From Dastarcus helophoroides (lineage: Eukaryota; Arthropoda; Insecta; Coleoptera; Bothrideridae): a stretch of 64,000 nucleotides of DNA. This document shows positions 22,951-34,100 of this stretch, piece by piece. Position 1 is the stretch's first letter; each line of letters opens with the position of its first letter. The stretch lies in NCBI GenBank assembly GCA_028583605.1, contig CM053331.1, positions 32,094,411 to 32,158,410 of the forward strand, written 5' to 3'. The notes under the pieces were generated by a model. The model worked only from the letters and a program-made list of their open reading frames with translations. It made no database searches and was not told where the DNA came from. The position numbers were made by a program, and so were the translations under genes.

Positions 22951-25900
22951 GTTTTTTTAAAAGAAAGTTGCAATTTTCCACAGTCAAAATTTCCAAAAAA
23001 GTCAAAATTTCCAAAAATGTCGGAAGTTAAAACTTCCAAAAAAGTTAGGCCAAATTTTCGAAGAAAAGTTTACATTTTAAAAAATGGTCTGAAATTTAAA
23101 AAATATTCGAATTTATGTAGAAATGTCGAGATATAAAAAAAAAATGAAGAATTTTTAGTGAAACCTTCTGAAGCCCCAAATTTTAGAAAAGTCTAAATTT
23201 CGAAAAAGTCAAAAGTATAAAAAATTTTGAAATTTTTATTGATTAAAACGTTGAGAAAAAAGTTAAAAAGTCACAAATCTTAAAAAGAAAATTAATTTTT
23301 AAAAAATGTTAGGGGTTTCAAAAATAAAATGTTTTTCAAAAAGGCCAAAATGTTGAAAAAGATTGGGATTTTAAAAAAGGTACAAATTCTGGAAGTAAAT
23401 CAAAAACTACAAAATGCAACGAAATTTCTGCAAAATAATCCAAAATTTCATCAGTCGATAAAAAAAATCGCTATTTCCAGATAAAGGCAAAAATTTAAAA
23501 AAAGTTAAAATTTTTAAAAAATCCAAATTTTGAAAAATGACGAAATTTCAAAAAATTTCAAAATTTTCTTAGAAAATTGGGATTTGAAAAAATCAAACTT
23601 TTGAAGAATTATGTCAACATTTTGAAAAGATACAGCTAAAAGTCGACCTTTTCAAAAAATTCATGAATTTTGATAAAATGAAGAAATTTTCAAAAAAAAC
23701 TTTAAAAAAATAAAAATTGTGAAAAATAAAGCGTAAATTTGAAGAAAAATGTCAGAAGTTTGAAAAAGTCAAGGTTTTCAAAAGATGTCGAAATTTTCGA
23801 AATTAATAACTACAAAAGCCAAAATTAAAAAAAAAAACATTTTTTTTAGAAGGTCGAAATTTAGAAAGTCGAAAATCTGAAAACCCGAAATATTGACAAG
23901 TCGAAGATACAATTTTTCAAAACAATGGAAATTTAAAAAAATCTTCGGTGAAAAGCTTTTCAAAGGATCTAGAATTTTTGAAAGAGAAAGATTTAGAAAA
24001 ATTCGAAATTTTCAAAAAAGTAGTTTTAAAATGAATTGATATCTTGCATATTCGAAAATTGTATGGAAAAAAATTTCTAAGCGAAAGTTTTGAAAAAGTC
24101 TAAATTTTGATAAAAAATTCATTAAAAAACTCATCATTTTGATTTTTCCAGAGAAACTGAAATTTCAGAAATTATAAATTAAAGAAATTGAAATCTTTAA
24201 AAAGACAAATTTTTCAAACAGGGAAACTGTTTAATACGTTGAATAATAGTAAAGAAAATCGAAATTTTCAGTAGAGTGAAGTGGGAAAAATATTGGAAAA
24301 AGTTTAAATTTTCGAAAAAGTCGAAAATTTGAAAAGAGATTTAAAAAAGGTCGAAATTAAGAAGGACAAAATTTAGAAGGACGAAATTTAGAAAGTCGAA
24401 AGTCTGAAAACCCGAAATTTTGACAAGAAGTCGAAATGTTGCAAAAATACAATTTTTCAAAAAAATAGACATTTTAAAAAGTCTTCGGCGACAAGCTTTT
24501 CAAAAATCTAGAATTTTCGAAAGAGAAAGATTTAAAAAAGTCGAAATTTCGATAAAAAATTCATTAAAAAACTCACCATTTTGATTTTTCCAGAAAAACT
24601 GAAATTTCAGAATTTATAAATTAAAGAAATTGAAATCTCTTAAAAGTCAAATTTTTCAAAAAGGGGAACTGTACGGTACGTTGAATGTCAGAAAAAAAAA
24701 TCGAAATTTTCAGTAAAGTAAAGTGGGCAAAATATTGGAAAAAGTTTAAATTTTCGAAAAAGTCGAAAGTTTGGAAAGAGGCGAAATTTTTAAATTTTGG
24801 TGGAACGGACAGGTCCTTGGTTATCTTCAAAACTTGAAATACAAATCTTGTCCTCTGAAACCAAGAAAGATTTTTAACAGTTCAAATTTAAAAAGAATCT
24901 TTTCTTTTAAATCGAAGATTTAACTGGAAATGTTTAAAAATTGTATAAATAAAATTTTAAAAAAATTCGAACTTTTCAAAAAAAAGTCAAGTTTTAAAAA
25001 GAGTCCAAATTTAAAAAAAAAGTCGAAGTTTTGAAATGGAGTCGAAATTTTAGGAAATATTAGTCGAAAATTTCAATAAAAGGTTTTAAGAAATGTCTGA
25101 CTTAAAAAAAACACAATTTTCAAATAAAGGATCGACAGTTTACAAAAAATGTCAACATTTTGAAAATAGTTCCAAATTAAAATATAGTTAAAATTTTTAA
25201 GTTTTCCAAAAATTTTAAATTTGGAAAATGACTACAATTTTGAGAAATTCTAACATTTGAAAAAGGCCGGAGTTTTCAACAAAGTGGGAATTAAAATAAA
25301 AAGTCGAAAATCTGAAAAAGGTGCAGATTTAAGAAGAGGTTAAAATTTTCAATAAAGTCGAAATTTGTTAACAAGACAAACATTTTTTTAATCTTTCAAA
25401 TTTTCAAAAGAAGTCAAAATGTTGCAAAAGAAGAAATTTTCAACAAGAAATTTGTCAAAATTTATAGTGAAAATTAAAAAAATATCAAAGTCTGCAAAAG
25501 ATTTAAGAATTTTTATCGAATTTACGAAATAATTCGAAATTTTGAAAAAGGTTAAATTTTAAATAGTTGGGAAATTTGCACTCAACTTTTCAATGAAAAT
25601 CAAAATTGTCGAAACCGGAATATTAAAAACAAGTCAAAAATTATCAGATAGATCGAGGTTTTCAAAAATCGAAATATTGAGAAGTTAAAAGTTTGAAAAG
25701 TTGGAAAAAGGCAAAATTTTGGAAAAATATCGACATTCAAAATAAGTTGCAGAGTTTTTAATTAAATTTGCAAAGAAGCTGAGTTTTTAAATATTGGAGA
25801 ACACTCAAAATAATCCAAAAATTCGTTATTATCAAAAAGGTTAAAATTTTGAAAAGTAAAATTTTGGAACAAGTCGAAATTTTGAGTAGTTCAAATTTAA

Positions 25901-27480
25901 AATAAAAACTCATTTTTTTTAAGTTGAAGATTTAATTGAAAATATTTAAAAAAAAATTATAAATAATACTTTCAAAAACTTCGAACCTTTAAAAGTCAAG
26001 TTTTCATAAAGAATCGAAATTTTGAAAAAAAAGTCGACGTTTCGAAATGGAGTCGAAATTTTTAGAAAAATTCGAAATTTTACGAATTTTTAAATAGATT
26101 ATTTTAAATAAAGAATCGACAGTTTGCAGAGAATGTCGAAATTTTGAAAATAGTTGAAATTAAAAAAAATAGTCAACATTTTTAAGTGTTCCAAATATTT
26201 TTAATTTTGAAAAAGGGCTAAATTTTAAAAAATTCGAACATTCGAAAAACCGAAATTTTCAATAAAGTGGGAATTAAAAAAAGTCGAAATTTCAAGAAAA
26301 GTGCTGATTTAAAAAAAGGTTAAAATTTTCAAAAAAAGTCGAAATTTTTTGATACTTGGATCTTTTTAAATTTTGAGAAATATAGGAACTATATAAAAAA
26401 ATTTAAGGGTAAGGCAAAAATGTTCAAAAACTATCAAATTGCCGAGAGAAGTCAAAATTTTGGAAATGAAGAGGTCCAAATTTTATAGGCCAAAATAAAA
26501 AAAAATAAAAGCTTTAAAAAAGTAGACACATTCAAAAGATCTGAGAATTTTTAAAATCATTCAAAATTAAAATTTTGAATAATTGGGAAATTTTTCAAAT
26601 TATCAATAAAAATAAAAAATTTCGAAGTCGGAATATAGAAAACAAGTCAAAAATTATCAGATAGATCGAGGTTTTCAAAACTCGAAATATTGAGAAGTTA
26701 AAATTTTGAAAACTGTTTAAATTTTTGGTAGTTAAACTTGTGAATCAAAGTGGAACATTTTTCTAAAAAGTTGATATTTTAACTCAAAAGAATTAAAATT
26801 TTAAAAAAATGTCAAACATTTCATAAAATTTCCAAAAAATCAAAATTTTGAAAGACTTTTGAAAATTAAGTAAGAGCGAAATTTTCAACAAAAAAAAATC
26901 AAAAAATAATCGAAACTGCAAAAAAAGTCGATATTTTGAAAAATAGTTGACATTTAATTAAAAACTAGTCGAAATTATTAACAATCAAAATTTTTAATAA
27001 AAAAAATATAATTTTCCAAAGAAAAAATTATAAACTAATATTATTAATTATAAAAATTATAAAAAAAGTCGAAAATTTAAAAAAATAAAAGTCCAGTTTT
27101 GAGAAAAGTTACATTATTAGAAAAGTAAGAATTTTTAAATGTTAAAAATTTTAAAAAAATGCAATAATTAATTTTTAAAAATAAATTACAAAAAAAATCA
27201 AAACACCGAAAAGTCTAAATATTTATGAAAATAGAGAAATTTTTAAAAGAGTATTTACAGTTTTTTAAAAAATGTCAATACGTATAAATAAAATAAGGTC
27301 GAGATTACAAGAAAAAATCTAAATTTTACAATACAGTCGAAATTTGGAAAAAAATCCAACTATTTAAAAAACGCAAATTATCAAAAGTTTTCATTGTCAA
27401 ATTATCAAAGAAATCTAAAATTTTCGAAAAGTAACGTTTTGAAAATGTCGAACTTTTCAGTCGAAATCTTAAAAATTTTA
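22950..27480 (+). repeat. Degenerate AT-rich array, purine-strand orientation
   Basis: Words such as AAAAAGTCGAAATTTT dominate. The change from the complementary orientation happens within about 100 bases near 22950. Segments are duplicated, for example GAAATTTCAGA-AATTATAAATTAAAG at about 24160 and 24600, each followed by the same 70 bases. A family B MITE end lies at 24801. No exon or stable ORF is seen. Confidence 0.75.
24801..24872 (+). mobile_element. MITE family B, left-end fragment
   Basis: TGGAACGGACAGGTCCTTGG is followed by TTATCTTCAAAACTTGAAAT, ACAAATCTTGTCCTCTGAAA and CCAAGAAAGATTTTT. This is the left half only. It follows the same TTTTGG dinucleotide context as the copy at 9931. 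Confidence 0.75.
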
Positions 27481-27486
27481 AAACGC

Positions 27487-27533
27487 TGAACATTGCCGCA
27501 GCACCCCCATTATTTTTCGCTACAAGTCACCAA
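27487..27533. mobile_element. Right end of an hAT-like element of the 55291-59827 family
   Basis: GCCGCAGCACCCCCATTATT followed by TTTCGCTACAAGTCACCAAT matches in layout the right end at 59783-59827 (GTCGCAGCACCCCCTCTAG, then TTTTAGCTACTAGCCGCCAC). It directly bounds the AT-rich array on its left, as in that element. No matching left end was found. Confidence 0.55.
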
Positions 27534-27535
27534 TG

Positions 27536-27687
27536 GTGTCAACTATCCTGAGAGAAGTTATACGAGACTTACCTACACAACTGGGAGGAGACAGCTTCTC
27601 TCAGGATAGTTGACACTTATGTCAGAGAGAAAATATATTTTAAGTCAGAGAAAAATATACGGAATAAGGTGTGTAAACGCATCGTTA
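27536..27687. mobile_element. Foldback MITE family A, left-truncated second copy
   Basis: GTGTCAACTATCCTGAGAGA through CAGCTTCTCTCAGGATAGTT, then TGACACTTATGTCAGAGAGA and GTGTAAACGCATCGTTA, follows the 9236 copy. Its left terminus is missing: the hAT-like end at 27533 abuts the point where it should be. Confidence 0.75.
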
Positions 27688-27933
27688 ACAACGGACCTAA
27701 ATACTGGAATTACGTATTTTGGAGCCTAAAATTCCGCCGAAAAAGTGACCATTCTCGACCGATTTCAGAGAAAATATTTTTGTAAGACTAACGTTTTTGA
27801 ATAAAGATTCACATAACACGCTTAGAATTAGTGTTCAGTAATATTGAGTATTTGACGATACAAATACATACACAAATAAGAAGTAAGAAAGATAAGAAAA
27901 ATAGAAGTGTTTTTATCTGAACGTGACAGTTGC

Positions 27934-27941
27934 TATATAAG
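27934..27941 (+). promoter_or_regulatory. TATA box of the chymotrypsin-like gene
   Basis: TATATAAG lies 43 bases before the ATG at 27984. That leaves room for a start site about 30 bases downstream and a very short 5' UTR, as is usual for insect digestive protease genes. Confidence 0.65.
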
Positions 27942-27983
27942 AGTTATAGTTGCACTAATTTTTAGAACTAGTAACAATTCATT

Positions 27984-28115
27984 ATGTTAACTTTTCTGCT
28001 ATTAAGTTTACTACCTCTGGCTTTTGCTACCGAGGCATTAAACCCAGCTATTCCAAATCATAGACTTAAAATTTTTGGAGGCCATAATGCTACACAAGGC
28101 CAATTTCCATACATG
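27984..28115 (+). CDS. Chymotrypsin-like gene exon 1 (signal peptide, activation site)
   Basis: 44 codons from ATG to CCATACATG with donor GTAAGT. Encodes the signal peptide, the propeptide and the start of the mature enzyme ([15 protein letters not shown]). The following intron is only 55 bp. Confidence 0.9.
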
Positions 28116-31100
28116 GTAAGTTTCTCCACTGAAAAGCATATTATTTTGTTAAATGTTTTTATGAGCATAGGTTTCAATCCGTAAACATAAAGTGGCTTTA
28201 TGTGGAGGATCAATAATTACCAAGGATTGGGTATTGACCGCCGCTCATTGCTTCAACGGATCCAAGAGGTAAATTATCTAAATTCTTTATTTAAATTTAT
28301 TGGAAAATTAAAATACAAATCTTATCCCCTGAAACCAAGAAAGATTAAAAAAACACAACAGACGATGCTTTTTTAATCTTTCTTGGTTTCAGGGGACAAG
28401 ATTTATAATTAAATTTTTGAAGATAATCAAGGACCAGTCCGTTCCACGTTTATTGGGTAAATCTATTTACAAAAAAATACAAGGACATTAATTCACAAAT
28501 ACTTATATTTATTGAAAGCGGCCCTTGTTTTTTTTTATAATTTTTTTATATTGTTTAAGCTGCCTATTTAATTACTTTCTTTGTCTGGTATAAATAACAA
28601 TTTTGGATAATATTTTATCAAAATCCAAACAAATTGCTACTCTTTAACTGTCAACATTTTGGATAATTTCGATCTAAATAAATTGTTCACAATTTTCAGG
28701 TTTACATTTTTTTTTAGTTAAAAAGTTTTAAACCTATGATGCTTTTTTGAAAAGGGTATCTTGACCTTCAGTATCAAATACCTTTCTTTACTTTACTTGA
28801 AACATGAGTGGTAATTATCATTAGGTATGCCAATGAATCACTCTTTAAACGTTACGTGTTGTTGATATTGATTACAATTCCTTGATTTATAAAAATTGAA
28901 AGTGCGCTAGTTCATTCAGTTTATCTGTTGTTAATCGCGACTTTACCTACATGAAAGAAGAGCAAGGTTTGCTATGTTTTCTATTTCTAACTATAGTTCC
29001 TTAAGTACATACATTCGTAGAAATAGGTAACTAAAAGAAGGAATACGTGTCAACAATTAATTTTCTGGAGAAACTCAGATTTTAAATTTTAAAATTCGAG
29101 CATAATTTTAGCACAAATACAGGGTTTTTTTTGGAACATTTAATTTACAGTTACTCACAGCTTAAATGATGCAGTTATCATATTTTATTATAAAAGCGCA
29201 TATAAAAATAAGCAAACGAAAACTGGGGCAAATGTTGGTTGTAGTAAATATGGGTATGTATGTGTGTATATGTAATTTACCCCCAGAATAATATGAATAC
29301 AATGCTGACAATAACCAAAATATCAATGAAAATTTGTGGAAACAGTTAAATTCAACAACACAGCTTAAAAGATGCAGGCTGCAACACTTGCCCAGAATTC
29401 ACCAGAATTACGGAAGAATTTTCCGATGTCGCCAATTACTAGATGTTTATAATAGTAAATCTAAATTTTGTGCCATATTATTTATGCCAAATATTTGGTA
29501 AAAAAGACACAAATAGCTGTGCGTAATTGAGAAGTCACAAATGATGATTAATCATTTTAATAATGGTTACAACTATAGAAAATGGCTAAAATGGTCAAGA
29601 AGGTCAAGGAACAGTTCAACATATAAAACATTACACTAAAACAAAACAGGACCTTAACACATTCCATGCTAAGAACACGCCTAGCGTGTCCATAGGAACA
29701 ATCGCTTCATGCTCAAAATACGCGCAGCGTGTCTAGGCCTCAAAATTGGGCTTAATATAAATAATGTTACAAAATGGTTCATATTAACATCAGCACTTGT
29801 TTTTGTTCACTTTTTTTCATATTAACGTTGCATCGCATTGTAAAGTTAAATTTACACGTACTACAATAATAATCTATATTTTTTTAAAGTTTTGTTCAAT
29901 TTGTTATCATATAATTATAGTATGTTCTGTCAAATTTTACAATTTTACAATATTTGCCTAGCCTTATGCCCAGGAGGATGCAAAAAATAGCGATTATTGA
30001 GAACTCAAGTGCATGATATCTTTTTTTAGTCGACGATTTTTTTTTTTGGGGGAATAACTGTTTTTTAATCGTAAGAAAAAACTAAAGTTATGCCCTTTTT
30101 TCATTTTTGGTGGTTAAAAATTATCTTGGGGCATTTTTTATTGTTATCGGCACAGCCCCTCATCTCCCTCCCTTTGATCAATATCCCATTTTGCTGTTAG
30201 AAACCTATGCTATTTATTACTTTTAGAATATTTCTAGTACAATTTTTTTCTAAAAGAATTAGGCCAAGGGGGAGCATTTATTGCCAGATATACTTTGTTT
30301 ATCTTTGCTTTGTTATTTTTATGTTCGAAAAGATAACAAGCTGGATTGTGAATAAAGTGAAATGCATTTTGAAAAATATATTATAGTCACTGATGTAGGC
30401 CGATGGTGCGTGCATAAGCAGCTGCTAAATATATGCTCCATTAATAAACCCAAATTGTACGGGAATTAATGAGCGATTATTTCAGCAAATTGTGGTAAAC
30501 CAAAGGTGTAAACAATAAGAACAGTGTAGTGATTAAAACAACACTAGAGACAAACAGGTTAGTGAAATAATTAGTAATTTAAGGTAAGACCCTGCATTTG
30601 TATTAGCTCTGATAAGAGATAAGAAACCATAACCTTCGAGGAGATAGTCCGGGGAACGGTTTCTTTCGTGAAAAAGACGCGCATCACAACATATAGTAAT
30701 CAGATTAGGAATCAGCGCTGAAATAGAGAAATAAACATGGACAAGTATTATATGAGAGACGCCGACATGGAGGAGTCCTCCACAGACGAAGGAGGCAAGA
30801 GAAAAAGGGTACAAGAAGAAACCTTAGCGAGAACAAAAAAAATGTCGAGGACGCCAATAAAAACAAAAACAATTGATAACGAGGATAAGATTGATCTTAT
30901 ACTAAGTATGATGCAGGATATAAGAGAAGAAATGCAAGAAATAAAAAATGAACAGAAAAAATACAATAACGACATTAGAAAAATCCAAATCGAAAACACC
31001 AAACTAAGAGAAGAAAACGAGAGAATTATAAAAGAAAACGAGAAAATGAAAAGGGATATAAAAATATTAAGCAATAATTTGGAATGGATCCAAAAAGATA

Positions 31101-34100
31101 AAAGGAAAAATAACATAATTGTCAACGGTCTAACAGTAAATACGAACGACAATGCAATTTTAATTACAGAAATGGAAAATCTCTTTAACGAAAAATTAGT
31201 AATACAAACCAAAGTTGAAGAAGCTTAAAAAATTGGTAGAAATATATATCTTGTGAAACTACAAAATGAACAAGAAAAGAAGCAGATTATGAAAAACAAA
31301 TCAAAGCTTAGAAAAATTAATGGAAAAATTTTCATAAATGGAGACTTGACGCATAAAGAAAAAGAGAAGCAGAGACAATTAAAAAATAAAGCAGAAGAGG
31401 GGAAACGCATGGGTGAGCATATCAAAATGGGATATAACAAGATAATAGTCGATGAAGAGATTTGGAAATGGAACAAAATCAAAGAAAAATTAGAAAATAC
31501 AAATTCAAAAAACTGAGCAATAAATCGAAAGAGATAAATAGTATGATTACGAACAAGGCAATGAAAATGGATATGAAAACACATAAAAACACAACAATAG
31601 AAAAAATAAATAAAAAGGAAATAACAGGAAAAGAAATTTGGAAAGTGGGAACATGGAATGTTAGAGGACTAAGGGAAAAAGAGGAGAAACTAATAGAAGA
31701 ATTTGAAAGGACGGGGATCCAAATAATAACAATAACAGAAACGAAGAAGAAGGGGCAAGAGGAACTAGTGCAAGAAAATGGGCACCTTTTAATATACAGT
31801 GGAGTAGAACAAAAAAATGCTGCGGCAGGGGTTGGGTGCATAATAGAGAAAGGATTAGTAGATAATATACTAAATTGGGAGACATTTCGGAAAGAATACT
31901 AAAAATAGAATTTGATGATATTTATGGGGAACGAATATGCATAATAATAGTGTATGGACCAAATGAAGATGATTTAGCGAGTAATAAAGATCAATTCTGG
32001 GAGGAACTAACATTGGCCACGGAGACAGGTAAAGGTAAAATTATCGTAATGGGAGATTTTAACAGTAGGGTGGGTAAAAGAGAGAATAGAAATGTAAATG
32101 TGATTGGAAACTGTGGGGAAACAAAAATAAACAACAATGGGTTAAGAATGATAGAATATTGCATATTGAACGATCTCATAATCACAAATACGTTTTATGA
32201 ACACCAGGATATACATAAATTTACAAGAATAGCGGGAAACAGAAAAGAAAGATCCATAATTGACTACGTACTTGTGCAAAGAAATAATAGGAAATCGATC
32301 ACGGATGTAAGAGTCAAAAGAAGTGCGGAAATATTTAGTGATCATTACCTGGTTGTAGCAAAAATTAGGAAAAAGAAGAAGTGTAGGAGTGACAACGAAC
32401 GACACGAAACTGCACCAGTAAAAAAAGAAAATATTAAAACATACAGATTGAGAGACAAAGATATAGCAAACAATTATCACCAAATTATGGAGGGAAAAAT
32501 AAGTAATATAGAAAAAGAGATTGAACAAAAAGATATTGAAGACATATGGCAAATATTTAAGGAGGTAGTAATAGAAGCAGCTAAACAAGCACGTGGCACG
32601 ATTACAACTAACGCCAATAAAAAGTTAACTGCCTGGTGGAACGATGAAGTCAAAAAAGAAGTTAAATTAAAGAAACAAGCGTGGAAAGAGTACTTAAATA
32701 ATAACACCGCACAAAAATACACTTTGTATAAGGAGAAAAGAACCAAAGTAAAAAAAATGATTTTGGAAGCTAAACAGAAGGCATGGGAATGTTTTGGGAA
32801 AAAAATGGAGGAGACAAATAAAGGAGATCGCAAGCTATTTTATAAAACAGTGAAGACAACAAGAAAAGGAAAAGAAAAGAAATGTACGGCTATAACAAGC
32901 AAAGAATGCGCATTGCTAAAAGATGAGAATTTAATTATGAACAGATGGAAACAATACTTTTACGAACTACTAAATCCACTGGAAAGAGAGATACATGAAG
33001 GCAAAGAAGTAACAACAAATGACACAATAGCCGATGAAGAAAATGAAGTACTTACGATAGAGGAAGTTGAAGAAGCAATCAAGGCAACAAAATGTGGAAA
33101 AGCACCCGGGCATGATGGAATAACACCAGATATGATTAAACACATGGGGAAGGAAGGTGTAAAACTATTGTACAACATTTGTAATAAGTCATGGATAAAA
33201 GGAAAAATTCCTAAAGATTGGGAAATGGGTGTTATTATGCCCATATATAAAAAGGGAGATAGAAAACAATGCCAAAATTATCGAGGTATAACTTTATTGA
33301 GCACGGTAGCAAAGATATATGAAAGGGTGTTAGCAAACAGGCTCCGTTTAATCATAGAAACGCAATTAAGTGTATCCCAAAGTGGATTTAGAAGAGGCCA
33401 TAGTATACAGGACCATATATTCACGATAAAACAACTTACGGATAAAATATTAAGACAACGGAGAGAGGCATATCTAGCGTTCATTGATCTTGAAAAGGCT
33501 TTTGACAGAGCACCCAGAAAAAAAAATATGGATAAGTTTGGAACAACGAGGAGTCAGCCGAAAATTAATTGCTGGAATAAAAAGCATATATGAGGAAAAT
33601 GCAAATTACGTCAGAACGCGAAATATGCAGTCTTCCACTTTCTACACAAGAGATGGTTTACGGCAGGGAGGAGTACTTAGCCCATTATTATTCATTATCC
33701 TGATAGATGACATAATCAAACAAACATGTACTAAAACAGCAGGCCTACAAGTAGGATACTACAATCTAAAAAAGTCTGTATAAAAGAATGTGCATTTGCA
33801 GATGATATAGTAATAATGGCCAATTCACCCGAAGACATACAAACTAATTTAGAAATATGGAAAGAAGCTCTAGAATCTAAACAAATGAAAATAAATGTCA
33901 ATAAAACAAAAGTAATGGCGATAATAGAAGATGAAAATAAAAAAATAAATATACGATTGGACAATAAGGATATACAGCAGGTCCAGGAATTCAAATATTT
34001 AGGAGTAATAATAGATAATAAAGGAAATCAGGATAGGGACATCAATGAACGCATAGAGAAAGCACTTAAAGCATATTACAGTATGTGTGCAACCGTAGTC

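Noticed and set aside
29650..29760. Possible piggyBac MITE between TTAA sites
   Set aside because: TTAA occurs on both sides, but the internal ends are not inverted repeats.
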